From assembly GCF_012689525.1 (NCBI RefSeq), contig NZ_CP051515.1, positions 3,224,001 to 3,288,000 of the forward strand: a DNA stretch of 64,000 bases, in the 5' to 3' direction. The notes under the pieces are model-generated. The model was not told the DNA's origin. It ran no database searches and worked only from the letters and a program-made list of their open reading frames with translations. The stretch is from Paraburkholderia aromaticivorans. Its GTDB lineage: Bacteria > Pseudomonadota > Gammaproteobacteria > Burkholderiales > Burkholderiaceae. Shown here in pieces: positions 45,202-53,639 of the stretch; the stretch's first letter is position 1, and every line of letters starts with the position of its first letter. The position numbers and the translations under genes are program-made.

Positions 45202-46860
45202 ATGGAGCAACGCGTCCTTATTCTGGCGCCGTTTGGCCGCGACGCCGATGTGATTGCCGAAGTGCTGCAAAAAGACAAGCGCCTCTGCGTGGCATGCCGC
45301 GATGCCGACACGCTCACCGCGGCGCTGGACACCGGTGCGGGCAGCGCGTTGATCGCCGAGGAAGCGCTCGCGGGCAACCACGCGATTCGGCTCTTCACCT
45401 GGCTCGAACAGCAGCAGGCGTGGTCGGATTTCCCGTTCATTCTGCTCGCCGCCTCACGCCTCGGACATCGCTCCGAAAGCAGCCTGGAAGTGCTCGAACG
45501 GCTGGGCAACGTGGTCGTGCTCGAACGTCCGCTGAATTCGGAGACGTTGCGGCGTGCGGTGGCGTCGTCGTTGCGCGCACGCGCGCGGCAATATGAATCG
45601 CGCCGCCATCTGGCCGAGCGGATCGAAGCGCAAGAGGCGCTGGTGCAATTGAACGACTCGCTGGAAAGCCGTATCGCCGAACGTACTCAAGAACTTGCCT
45701 CCGCCAACAACCGGCTGATGATGGAAATTCACGAGCGCGCCAAAGTACAGGCGGTGCTGGTGCAATCGCAGAAGATGGAAGCGCTCGGGCAACTGACCGG
45801 CGGCATTGCGCACGACTTCAATAATCTGCTGAACGTCATCATGGTCAACGCTGAACTGATCGCGCGAGTGAGCAGCGATGAGCGCCTTCGCGGCATGGCC
45901 GCCACCGTCAAACGCGCGACTGAACGCGGCGCGAAACTGACGGGACAGTTGCTGACTTTCTCGCGCAACAGCAATCTCGATCTGAAAGCAGTGGACGTGG
46001 TGGCGTTGCTGCAAGGCATGCGCGACATCATCACGGTGTCGCTCGGTTCGAGCATCCGTTATATCAACGAGTTCGACGGCGAAGAGATGTGGACTCAGGC
46101 CGACGCCAATCAGCTCGAACTGGCCATTCTCAATCTCGCCATCAACGCGCGCGATGCCATGCCGGGCGGCGGCCAGCTCGGCATTCGCGTGAAGCAGCGC
46201 GAAGCACCCGATCAGACACTCGATGAAGGTCGCTACGTCGTGGTCGAGGTCGGTGATACCGGGTCGGGTGTGCCGCCCGATGTGGTGTCGCGCGTGTTCG
46301 ATCCGTTCTTCACCACCAAGCCGATCGGCAAGGGAACGGGACTCGGGTTGAGCCAGGTCTACGGCATTGCGAGGCAGGCCGGCGGCACCGCGCGTCTGTT
46401 CAGCGAGGAAGGCGTGGGTACCACCGTGGAACTCTGGCTGCCGTTGCGTGAACGCGTGGCGCCGCAGGCCAAAACGGCGTCCGATGCGGAAGCGAACGTG
46501 GTCGGCGAAAAGCGGGTGCTGGTGGTCGAAGACGACAGCGAGGTGCGCGCCATGCTGGTCGAGTCGCTGAGAATGCTCGGCTACACCGTGACCGAAGCCG
46601 CCGACGGACGCGCGGGCCTCAACCGTTTACAGGACGACAATCCGGACCTGCTGATGGTGGACTTCGCGATGCCCGGCATGAACGGGATCGACGTGATTGC
46701 CGAGGCGCGCAAGATGCGCGAGGATTTGCCCGTGATCCTGGCGACGGGATACGCGGACGTGGACATTTCCGGGCTGGCGGTCAAGCGCTGCACGATTTTG
46801 CGCAAGCCTTTTCAGCTGGATGATCTGGCGCGGACAGTCAGGCTCGGACTCGCGGCCTGA
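45202..46860 (+). CDS. Hybrid histidine kinase (pseudo-receiver, HisKA/HATPase, receiver)
   Basis: Soluble hybrid kinase of 552 residues with no membrane segment. Residues 1-130 resemble a degenerate receiver (VLILAPFGRDADVIAEVLQ), followed by a coiled coil (about 130-195). The HisKA box GGIAHDFNNLLNVIM has His204. HATPase motifs are NLAINARDAMPGGG, VGDTGSGVPP and GKGTGLGLSQVYGIARQ. The C-terminal receiver has VEDDSEVRAML, Asp487 in LLMVDFAMPGMNG and ILRKPFQLDDLA. Immediately downstream of the KaiC-like gene (3-bp gap), it probably senses the ATPase's state, as SasA or CikA do for KaiC. Output partner unknown; no DNA-binding regulator is adjacent. Confidence 0.9.
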   Translation: MEQRVLILAPFGRDADVIAEVLQKDKRLCVACRDADTLTAALDTGAGSALIAEEALAGNHAIRLFTWLEQQQAWSDFPFILLAASRLGHRSESSLEVLERLGNVVVLERPLNSETLRRAVASSLRARARQYESRRHLAERIEAQEALVQLNDSLESRIAERTQELASANNRLMMEIHERAKVQAVLVQSQKMEALGQLTGGIAHDFNNLLNVIMVNAELIARVSSDERLRGMAATVKRATERGAKLTGQLLTFSRNSNLDLKAVDVVALLQGMRDIITVSLGSSIRYINEFDGEEMWTQADANQLELAILNLAINARDAMPGGGQLGIRVKQREAPDQTLDEGRYVVVEVGDTGSGVPPDVVSRVFDPFFTTKPIGKGTGLGLSQVYGIARQAGGTARLFSEEGVGTTVELWLPLRERVAPQAKTASDAEANVVGEKRVLVVEDDSEVRAMLVESLRMLGYTVTEAADGRAGLNRLQDDNPDLLMVDFAMPGMNGIDVIAEARKMREDLPVILATGYADVDISGLAVKRCTILRKPFQLDDLARTVRLGLAA

Positions 46861-46978
46861 GCGACGCTGACATAACGAACCCGCGCGCATATCCATGCAT
46901 GCGGTTGCACCGTATCGTCATAAAAAATTCCGAAATCAATAGTTTGCTAACGAATTTTTTAGAAATACAATACCGGCC

Positions 46979-47599
46979 ATGTCGAATCTCGATACCTTGC
47001 GCCGGACAGTCAGCAGCACGCTGGTCGTCGCCGCCCGAAAATGGCGGCGCACGAGCCACGGCGTGCTCGCGGCCTTCAATGTCTCCGAGGCGTGCGCCAC
47101 GCCGCTCCTGACCGCCAGCCGGCTTGGCGCGGCCGTGCGCCAGGTCACGCTCGCCGATCACATCGGTATCGAAGGGCCCTCGCTCGTGCGGCTGCTCGAT
47201 CAACTGTGTGCCGCGGGCCTGATGCGCCGCGACGAAGACCCCGAAGACCGGCGCGCGAAAACCGTGGCGCTCACCGAAGAAGGCCGCGCCGTCACCGCGA
47301 AAATGGAAGAAGAACTGGTCACACTGCGGGCGCAAGCGTTGAAGGGCGTCTCGCGCAGCGATCTCGAAGCGACCTTGCGCGTGCTGGCCGCGTTCACGGC
47401 CGACGCCAGCGAGCGCGCCGATCAGAACAGCGATCCGAGCGGCGACCCGGACAGCGATAAGCGCGCCCAACGCGCTTCGGGCGAACAGGCACAGGTTGCC
47501 AGCCAACCCCGCAAAGCGGCCAAAGCTAGCAAAGCAAACAAGTCGAACAAAGGCAAAGCAGACACCGCCGCGCCGCACGGCGCCGGCGATCCGGCGTAA
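46979..47599 (+). CDS. MarR-family transcriptional regulator
   Basis: MarR-type winged helix protein of 206 residues. The DNA-binding part spans about residues 50-110: VRQVTLADHIGIEGPSLVRL, LDQLCAAGLMRRDEDPEDRR and the wing AKTVALTEEGRAV. A long, charged, low-complexity tail (from about residue 142, rich in Ala, Lys, Ser, Asp) is unusual for MarR proteins. The upstream AT-rich segment 46921-46975 contains TTGCTAACGAA and is the likely promoter/operator. It is 6 bp from the FUSC gene and should repress the efflux operon until an aromatic acid binds. Confidence 0.9.
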   Translation: MSNLDTLRRTVSSTLVVAARKWRRTSHGVLAAFNVSEACATPLLTASRLGAAVRQVTLADHIGIEGPSLVRLLDQLCAAGLMRRDEDPEDRRAKTVALTEEGRAVTAKMEEELVTLRAQALKGVSRSDLEATLRVLAAFTADASERADQNSDPSGDPDSDKRAQRASGEQAQVASQPRKAAKASKANKSNKGKADTAAPHGAGDPA

Positions 47600-47605
47600 C
47601 GGTTT

Positions 47606-49708
47606 ATGGTCTACCCTTCCCTTCGCGACTGGCTGTTTTCCGTCAAGACGTTTGCCGCGGCGATGATCGCGCTCTACATCGGCCTCGCGCTCGAACTGCC
47701 GCGGCCATATTGGGCGATGGCGACCGTCTACATCGTGTCGAATCCGTTTGTCGGCGCGACGCGTTCCAAGGCGCTCTATCGCGCGCTCGGCACCATGCTC
47801 GGCGCTTCAGCAGCGGTGCTGCTGGTGCCGCCCTTCGTCGAATCGCCGTATCTGTTCAGCGTGATCGTGGCGCTATGGACCGGCACGATGCTGTATCTGG
47901 CGGTGTCCGACCGCACCGCGCGCAGCTACGTGTTCCTGCTGGCCGGCTATACGATGCCGATCATCGCGCTGCCTTCGGTGACCAATCCGGGCGGCGTGTT
48001 CGATCTCGCGGTCAGCCGCACCGAGGAGATCACGCTCGGCATCGTCTGCGCGAGCGTTGTCGGCAGCGCGCTGTTTCCTAGCCGGCTTGCACCCACCATC
48101 ATCGAGCGGACCGACGCATGGTTTCGCGACGCCGCGTTCTATGCCACCGAAACGCTGTCCGGGCGCATTGCCGGCTCGGCGATTTCGGGCGCGCGGCAAC
48201 GCATCGCGGCCATCATCAATGGCCTGGAATTGCTGCTGAGCCAGCTGGCCTACGATCACACGCGGCCCGACATACTGGCGCGCGCGCATGAACTGCGCGG
48301 ACGCATGCAGTTGCTGTTGCCGATCATGTCGTCGCTCGCCGATCCGCTGATCGCGCTATACAACAGTGGCCGTCAGACGTGGCCCGAGGGCCTCGAAAGC
48401 CTGCTCGCCGATGTCATCAAGTGGTTCAATGAGCCGATGCCCACGGTGAGCGAAGGCTATCACCCCGACCCGACGGCCGACGCGTTGCGCGCGCGCATCG
48501 CGGCGATGCAGCCGTCGCCGTCCGCGCTCGCGGGCTGGGACGGCGCGCTACTCTCGAACGCACTGTGGCGGATGAAGCAGGTGATCGACGTGTGGCAAGA
48601 CTGCCGCTCGCTGCGCATCATCATCACGCGGGAAGAAGGCGCGTGGCGCCCGCGCTTCCGTCATTGGAGACTGGGCGGCACCGAGCGCTTCTACGATCAC
48701 GGCATCATGCTGTTCTCGACCGGCTCGGCCGCGGCGGCCGTGATTCTCGCTTGCAGCTTGTGGATCGGCTCAGGCTGGAACGACGGTGCGAGCGCGGTCA
48801 CGCTCGCGGCCGTGGCGTGCTGCTTCTTCGCGGCGCTCGACGAGCCCGCGCCGTTCATCTTCCGCTTCTTCGTGGCGACCGCGATCAGCGTGGTGGCGGC
48901 GGGTGTTTATCTGTTCGTCGTGCTGCCGCATGTGCATGACTTTCCCATGCTGGTGATCATGTTCGCCGCGCCGTTCATCTTCGTCGGCACGCTGATTCCG
49001 CGCCCGCAGTTCAACCTGGCCACGGTGCTGGTCGCCGTCAACACGGCCACCTTCATCAGCATTCAGGACGCCTACGACGCCAACTTTCTGGTCTTCCTGA
49101 ACAGCAATCTCGCGGGTCTCGCCGGCTTGCTCTACGCGTATCTGTGGACCCGCGTGACGCGGCCGTTCGGCGCCGAACTCGCGGCGTCTCGTCTGTTGCG
49201 TTCGACCTGGGCCGACGTGGCGCTCACGGCGTCGACGCGGCCGATCGAAGATCCGCGCAACCTCGCCGCGCGCATGCTCGACCGCCTGATGCAGTTGATC
49301 CCGCGCCTCGCCGCCACCGACGACCATCGTCATCCGTCAATCGAGAGCTTTCGTGATCTGCGCATTGCCTTCAACGCGCTCGATCTGCGCCGCCTGACCG
49401 GTAATCTAAGTGGCGACGCGCCGGCCGCGATCGATCACGTGCTCGACGACGTGCGTCAGTACTATGAAAGCTGCGTCGACCGCCGCAAGCGCGAGCCGGT
49501 GCCCGCCAGCCTGATGTCGTCGATCGACGCCGCCGTGGCGCGCGTGACGGCACAGGGACTGGCCAACGCCGGTGCGCCGAGCCCAAGCTCGCAAACGTCG
49601 GCGCGCCGGTTGCGCGAAGCGCTGCACGCGCTGGTCGGCTTGCGTCTTTCGCTGTTTCCGGCCACGCTGACGACACCGACGCCGCCCGAACCGGAGGCCG
49701 CTGCCTGA
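47606..49708 (+). CDS. FUSC-family efflux transporter (fusaric/aromatic acid exporter, AaeB-like)
   Basis: Inner-membrane exporter of 700 residues with two membrane blocks (about residues 10-165 and 365-515) and helical cytosolic segments. Family features are RDWLFSVKTFAAAMIALYIG and LELPRPYWAMATVYIVSNPF at the N-terminus, followed by GATRSKALYRALGTMLGA. With the DUF1656 peptide, HlyD adaptor and NodT channel encoded next it forms a four-part efflux system of the AaeXAB/FusBCD type. The MarR gene 6 bp upstream belongs to the same transcript. Likely substrates are hydroxybenzoates or fusaric-acid-like compounds. Confidence 0.92.
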   Translation: MVYPSLRDWLFSVKTFAAAMIALYIGLALELPRPYWAMATVYIVSNPFVGATRSKALYRALGTMLGASAAVLLVPPFVESPYLFSVIVALWTGTMLYLAVSDRTARSYVFLLAGYTMPIIALPSVTNPGGVFDLAVSRTEEITLGIVCASVVGSALFPSRLAPTIIERTDAWFRDAAFYATETLSGRIAGSAISGARQRIAAIINGLELLLSQLAYDHTRPDILARAHELRGRMQLLLPIMSSLADPLIALYNSGRQTWPEGLESLLADVIKWFNEPMPTVSEGYHPDPTADALRARIAAMQPSPSALAGWDGALLSNALWRMKQVIDVWQDCRSLRIIITREEGAWRPRFRHWRLGGTERFYDHGIMLFSTGSAAAAVILACSLWIGSGWNDGASAVTLAAVACCFFAALDEPAPFIFRFFVATAISVVAAGVYLFVVLPHVHDFPMLVIMFAAPFIFVGTLIPRPQFNLATVLVAVNTATFISIQDAYDANFLVFLNSNLAGLAGLLYAYLWTRVTRPFGAELAASRLLRSTWADVALTASTRPIEDPRNLAARMLDRLMQLIPRLAATDDHRHPSIESFRDLRIAFNALDLRRLTGNLSGDAPAAIDHVLDDVRQYYESCVDRRKREPVPASLMSSIDAAVARVTAQGLANAGAPSPSSQTSARRLREALHALVGLRLSLFPATLTTPTPPEPEAAA

Positions 49709-49763
49709 TGCGCCCAGCCCGTCACCGCTTTCCAGCCCTCTCCACCCTTTTCCACTTCCCGCG

Positions 49764-49973
49764 ATGATCGGTGAAATCGATATCTTCGGCGTGTTCGTGC
49801 CGGCCGTGCTCGTGCTGATGTTGATCGCGTATCTGATCAACCTGGCCATTCGCACGGTGCTCGCGCGCGTCGGCTTTTACCGCTTCGTCTGGCATCGCTC
49901 CATCTTCGATCTCGGCATCTATGTGCTCGTGCTGGGCCTTGTCGTTGTCGTTTCGCACAGACTAATAACGTGA
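49764..49973 (+). CDS. DUF1656 family small membrane protein (AaeX-like)
   Basis: Small inner-membrane protein of 69 residues with two hydrophobic helices (VFVPAVLVLMLIAYLINLAI and IFDLGIYVLVLGLVVVV) and the family start MIGEIDIFGVFVPA. DUF1656 proteins occur between FUSC and HlyD genes in aromatic-acid efflux operons (AaeX in E. coli); the function is unknown. Its TGA overlaps the GTG start of the HlyD gene. Confidence 0.92.
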   Translation: MIGEIDIFGVFVPAVLVLMLIAYLINLAIRTVLARVGFYRFVWHRSIFDLGIYVLVLGLVVVVSHRLIT

Positions 49974-50998
49974 AAAAAACCTGGTTCTCCGTCGGTCAAA
50001 TTCTGCTGACCCTGATCGTCGTTGTCGCCGCGGCCCTCGTGCTGTGGAAACTGATCGGCTACTACATGTTCGCGCCGTGGACTCGCGACGGACACGTGCG
50101 CGCCGACGTGATCCAGGTCGCGCCGGACATCTCGGGGCTGATCTCGTCGGTCGACGTAGTGGACAACCAGCAGGTCAAGCAAGGCCAGGTGCTGTTCGTG
50201 ATCGATCAGGCCCGCTACACGCTCGCGCTGCGCCAGGCGCAGGCCACCGCGCAGCAACGCCGCGCCACGCTCGATCAGGCGCGCCGCGAAGACGCGCGTA
50301 ACCGCAAGCTCGGCAACCTGGTCGCGGCGGAAGTGTCGGAAGAAAGCCGCTCGCGCGTCGAACAGGGCGAAGCTGCGCTCGCCGATGCGAATGTGGCTAT
50401 CGACACCGCGAAGCTGAATCTGCAACGCGCGACGATCATGAGTCCGGTCGACGGTTATCTGAACGACCGCGCGCCGCGCGTCGGCGAATTCGTCGCGGCG
50501 GGGCGGGCAGTGGTCGCGGTGGTCGATATGCATTCGTTCCGCGTCGACGGGTATTTCGAGGAAACCAAGCTGGGTGGCATCGACATCGGTCAGCCGGTCG
50601 ATATCACGGTGATGGGCGAACCTGCGGTGTTGCGTGGGCACGTGCAGAGCATCGTCGCCGCGATCGAGGATCGTGACCGCACGCAAGGCTCGAATCTGCT
50701 GCCGAATGTGAATCCGGCTTTCAGTTGGGTGCGGCTCGCGCAACGGATTCCGGTGCGTGTCGCGCTCGATGAAGTGCCCGCGGACTTCCGCATGATCGCG
50801 GGGCGCACCGCGACTGTGTCGGTGCGTGATCTGTCGCCTGGCGGTAAGAAGCATCCGGATGCGGGGGCGTCGGGTGCGGTGGGAGCTTCGTCGTCGGCGT
50901 CGGGTTCGTCTGCTACGTCTGCTGTTTCGGCTGGCTCGGCTGCTTCGGTAGCACAGCCGGCGTCGGCGGCGGTCTCGTCATCCGGCGCGCCGCAATGA
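49970..50998 (+). CDS. HlyD-family membrane fusion protein (AaeA/EmrA-like)
   Basis: Periplasmic adaptor of 342 residues anchored by one N-terminal helix (VGQILLTLIVVVAAALVLWK). It has the lipoyl half-motifs VIQVAPDISGLISSVDVVDN and ATIMSPVDGYLNDRAPRVGE around a short hairpin, then beta-barrel segments with ETKLGGIDIGQPVDITVMG. The C-terminal 45 residues are a Ser/Ala/Gly low-complexity tail. The GTG start overlaps the DUF1656 stop; its own stop overlaps the ATG of the outer-membrane channel gene. It links the FUSC exporter to that channel. Confidence 0.93.
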   Translation: MKKTWFSVGQILLTLIVVVAAALVLWKLIGYYMFAPWTRDGHVRADVIQVAPDISGLISSVDVVDNQQVKQGQVLFVIDQARYTLALRQAQATAQQRRATLDQARREDARNRKLGNLVAAEVSEESRSRVEQGEAALADANVAIDTAKLNLQRATIMSPVDGYLNDRAPRVGEFVAAGRAVVAVVDMHSFRVDGYFEETKLGGIDIGQPVDITVMGEPAVLRGHVQSIVAAIEDRDRTQGSNLLPNVNPAFSWVRLAQRIPVRVALDEVPADFRMIAGRTATVSVRDLSPGGKKHPDAGASGAVGASSSASGSSATSAVSAGSAASVAQPASAAVSSSGAPQ

Positions 50999-52518
50999 AG
51001 CTGTCGCGCGCCCTGCCCTTATTGCCGTTGCTGCCGCTGTTGCCGTTAGCCGTTGCGCTGAACGGCTGCATGAATGTCGGTCCCAACTATTCGCTGCCGC
51101 AACAGGCGCTGGTCAACGCGCCGCTCGCCAATGCGCCGATCGAAGGCGCCGACACGTCGTTGACGACGCGCCAGAACGTGCCGCCCGTGTGGTGGAAGCT
51201 ATACGACGATCCAGTGCTGAACGGACTCGTCGACGAGGCATTGCAATCCAACACCGACTTGCGCGTCGCTGCCGCGAACCTCGCGCGCTCGCGTGAAGCG
51301 CTGGGCGTCGCGCAGGCACAAGGCGGTTTTTCCGGCAAGAGTTCGGCGCTGATCGAACGCGCGCAGGAATCCGCCGAGCAATACCTGCTCACTGAGAAAC
51401 TGCCGGTCGTCAACGAAGGCGACATCGGCATCAGCATCTCGTATGAAATCGATCTGTTCGGCAAGCTGCGGCGCGGCGTGGAAGCGGCGCAAGCGGACAC
51501 CGAATCAGTACAAGCTGCGGCCGACCTCGCACGGATCACCGTGGTGGCGGACGTGGCGCGCTCTTACGTCGAGCAATGTTCGGCCGCCGAGGAACTCAGG
51601 ATCGCGCAACAGTCGCTGGCTCTGCAGAAACAGCGCGTGGACGTCTCGCGCCGCCTGCGTGACGCGGGCCGCGGCAATCAGCCCGATGTGACGCGTGGGC
51701 AGACCCAGGTCGATACGTTGTCGGCGGATATTCCGCGTTATACGGCGCGCCGCAAGATCGCGCAGTACCGGCTCGCGGCGCTGCTCGCTCGCGCGCCTTC
51801 GGATTTGCCGCCGGCCGTGCTCGCTTGCGACAGGCTGCCGCAACTCCGCCAGCCGATTCCGGTCGGCGACGGCGCCGCGCTGCTCAAACGCCGCCCCGAT
51901 GTGCGCGAGGCCGAGCGTCAACTGGCGGCATCCACGGCGCGTATTGGCGTCGTCACCGGGGCGCTGTATCCGACGGTGAGCATCGGTGCTTCAGCGGGGT
52001 TGACTGGCATTCTCGAAGACCTCGGCACAGCGCCCACGGCGCGTTGGGGCTTCGGTCCACTGATCAGTTGGACCTTCCCGGCAAACGGCGCGCGTGGCCG
52101 TGTGCGTGAGGCGCAGGCGTCGAGCCAGGTGGCGTTGGCGAAGTTCGACGGCGTGGTGCTGACCGCGTTGCGCGAGACTGAAACCAGTCTGGCAACCTAC
52201 GCGTCGGATTACGCCCGCGCCGACGCACTGCGTGCCGCGGTGAAGTCAGCGACCGAGTCGGCGGATGAAACGCACCGGCTGTATCGCGCGGGCCGTGAGT
52301 CGTTTATTTCGGATCTGGATGCGACGCGCACGTTGACGTCGACGAAGTCACAGGCCGCTGCTGCAGACGGCCAGGTGGCGATCGATCAGGTCAACCTGTT
52401 CCTTGCGCTCGGCGGCGGGTGGGAAGTTGATCCGCAGAACGCGTCTGGTGGTTCCACGCCTGTGGTTGCGGTGCCGGTCAAGACAACGCCAACGGCGGCT
52501 GCAGCGAAAGCGCCTTAA
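50995..52518 (+). CDS. Outer-membrane efflux lipoprotein, NodT family
   Basis: TolC-like channel protein of 507 residues. A lipoprotein signal ends at LNGCMNVGPNY, the typical NodT start. It contains PPVWWKLYDDPVLNGLVDEA, ANLARSREALGVAQAQ, ISYEIDLFGKLRRGVEAAQA and LKRRPDVREAERQLAA, the hallmark of these channels. It completes the MarR-FUSC-DUF1656-HlyD operon and overlaps the HlyD stop by 4 bp. Confidence 0.93.
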   Translation: MKLSRALPLLPLLPLLPLAVALNGCMNVGPNYSLPQQALVNAPLANAPIEGADTSLTTRQNVPPVWWKLYDDPVLNGLVDEALQSNTDLRVAAANLARSREALGVAQAQGGFSGKSSALIERAQESAEQYLLTEKLPVVNEGDIGISISYEIDLFGKLRRGVEAAQADTESVQAAADLARITVVADVARSYVEQCSAAEELRIAQQSLALQKQRVDVSRRLRDAGRGNQPDVTRGQTQVDTLSADIPRYTARRKIAQYRLAALLARAPSDLPPAVLACDRLPQLRQPIPVGDGAALLKRRPDVREAERQLAASTARIGVVTGALYPTVSIGASAGLTGILEDLGTAPTARWGFGPLISWTFPANGARGRVREAQASSQVALAKFDGVVLTALRETETSLATYASDYARADALRAAVKSATESADETHRLYRAGRESFISDLDATRTLTSTKSQAAAADGQVAIDQVNLFLALGGGWEVDPQNASGGSTPVVAVPVKTTPTAAAAKAP

Positions 52519-52555
52519 AGCGGCTGTTGATTTTGATTTTGATTGTCTAATGCGA

Positions 52556-52572
52556 GCCGCTTATCAAGCGGC
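52556..52572. terminator. Hairpin between convergent efflux and speD genes
   Basis: GCCGCTT-ATC-AAGCGGC is a perfect 7-bp stem with a 3-nt loop, 37 bp after the NodT stop and 29 bp from the speD stop. T-rich sequence lies before it and CGCTTTAG after it. It may serve as a shared terminator for the convergent genes. Confidence 0.5.
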
Positions 52573-52601
52573 CGCTTTAGACAATCCGCTTGCCGATCTA
52601 T

Positions 52602-52976
52602 CTACCGCAGCGGCACAACCCCACGCTCACACGTGCGCACATTCCGCACTTCCGCCTTTAGCTCGCGAGCGATCTGCGCGACCGCGTCTTCAGCACGCGC
52701 CTTGCCGCACATGAAAATATCGAGCGCGGCGAAGCGATGCTCCGGCCACGTATGAATCGTGACGTGCGACTCCGCGAGCAACACGATACCCGTCACACCA
52801 TGCTCGCCACCAAAGTAATGAAAGTGCGCCGAGAGTACGTTGGCGCCCGCAGCTTTAGCTGCGTACACGAGAATCGCCTTGAGCGCCGCGGCATCAGGCA
52901 GCATGTCCACCGCAATACCGCCGAGATCGGCCAACACATGCGTGCCATGGGCATCGCACGGCGTGTGCACGGACAT
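52602..52976 (-). CDS. speD: S-adenosylmethionine decarboxylase proenzyme
   Basis: Bacterial type-1B AdoMet decarboxylase of 124 residues, making decarboxylated SAM for spermidine synthesis. Autocleavage occurs at Glu69-Ser70 in LLAESHVTIHTWPEH, generating the pyruvoyl group; His71 and the Cys in DIFMCGKARAEDAV are the processing and proton-donor residues. The start MSVHTPCDAHGTHVLADLGG at 52976 matches the family; upstream in-frame codons belong to a different small gene. No speE lies beside it here. It is 14 bp downstream of a small lipoprotein gene. Confidence 0.93.
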   Translation of the reverse strand: MSVHTPCDAHGTHVLADLGGIAVDMLPDAAALKAILVYAAKAAGANVLSAHFHYFGGEHGVTGIVLLAESHVTIHTWPEHRFAALDIFMCGKARAEDAVAQIARELKAEVRNVRTCERGVVPLR

Positions 52977-52990
52977 GGCCGAAACCGCGC

Positions 52991-53134
52991 TCACTTGTGC
53001 GACCCGTACGACGAATAACCGCTGCGCGCGGAGGTCCCGCCATAACCGCCGCCACCACCGCTTCCGGTCATCGACGTGCAACTGAACATGACGATCACGA
53101 CGAGCACGTAAAGCACGTATAAGAATTGCCTCAC
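52991..53134 (-). CDS. Small Gly/Ser/Tyr-rich lipoprotein upstream of speD
   Basis: A 47-residue product from GTG 53134 with GAGGTG just upstream. It has a basic start, a hydrophobic run (QFLYVLYVLVVIVMFSC) ending in a lipobox-like Cys, then SMTGSGGGGGYGGTSARSGY. No family was recognised. Spacing of 14 bp to speD suggests one transcript. Its 5' end overlaps, on the opposite strand, the start of an FAD-oxidoreductase remnant. Confidence 0.6.
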   Translation of the reverse strand: MRQFLYVLYVLVVIVMFSCTSMTGSGGGGGYGGTSARSGYSSYGSHK

Positions 53135-53404
53135 GCTCACCTCGACTCTTCGTGGAAGGCCGCGATCGATCTGCTGCCCGCGTACGGCCGCGATCTGTGG
53201 CGTCATGCCGCGGCCCTGGAAATCACCGTGCGCGGTCACGCCATGGCCACGCCGGATGTCGGCTTCCTGAGCCGTCCGGGGTTGCTCGCCTTGCGCGACG
53301 TGGACGGCCCGATCCTGTTCGCGCATGCCGATTTGTCAGGCATGTCGCTGTTCGAAGAGGCGTCTTATTGGGGCGTGCTGGCCGCAAACCGCGTCTTGCG
53401 ATGA
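53126..53404 (+). pseudogene. C-terminal remnant of an FAD-dependent oxidoreductase
   Basis: The frame carries a good C-terminal signature of flavin amine-oxidase-type enzymes (GPILFAHADLSGMSLFEEAS, then WGVLAANRVL) in about 85 residues. The FAD-binding N-terminus is absent: a TAA lies just upstream and the DNA beyond is the lipoprotein-speD unit on the other strand. The first recognisable homology begins at SSWKAAIDLLPAYGRDLW (about 53150). No ribosome site precedes it. A deletion or rearrangement that fused this 3' end to the speD promoter region is the simplest explanation. Confidence 0.6.
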
Positions 53405-53500
53405 TGCACACAGAGCTTACGAATTATTTTTGGTTAGCTTTCTTTTACCTTTCATTTCGGGTTAAATACCTGTCACCAACCACTCATTACGGGGACATGT

Positions 53501-53593
53501 ATGTCGCAATTCATGAAAAGCGCAGCCACATTAGGCGGCTGCATTGGCATTTTCACGGCGGTCGTCGCCGTGGTGGAATTGCTGGCAGGTTGA
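53501..53593 (+). CDS. Putative 30-residue membrane microprotein
   Basis: A short frame starting ATGTCGCAATTC with GGGGAC a few nucleotides upstream encodes SQFMKSAATLGGCIGIFTAV followed by VAVVELLAG, a single hydrophobic helix. An AT-rich stretch upstream (53415-53470) could hold a promoter. It lies between the FAD remnant and the convergent iorA gene. No homologue is known to me. Confidence 0.4.
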   Translation: MSQFMKSAATLGGCIGIFTAVVAVVELLAG

Positions 53594-53639
53594 GCGTGCG
53601 CGGCGGGTTCTTTCGTTAGCGCGAAATGCGTCGGCGGCG

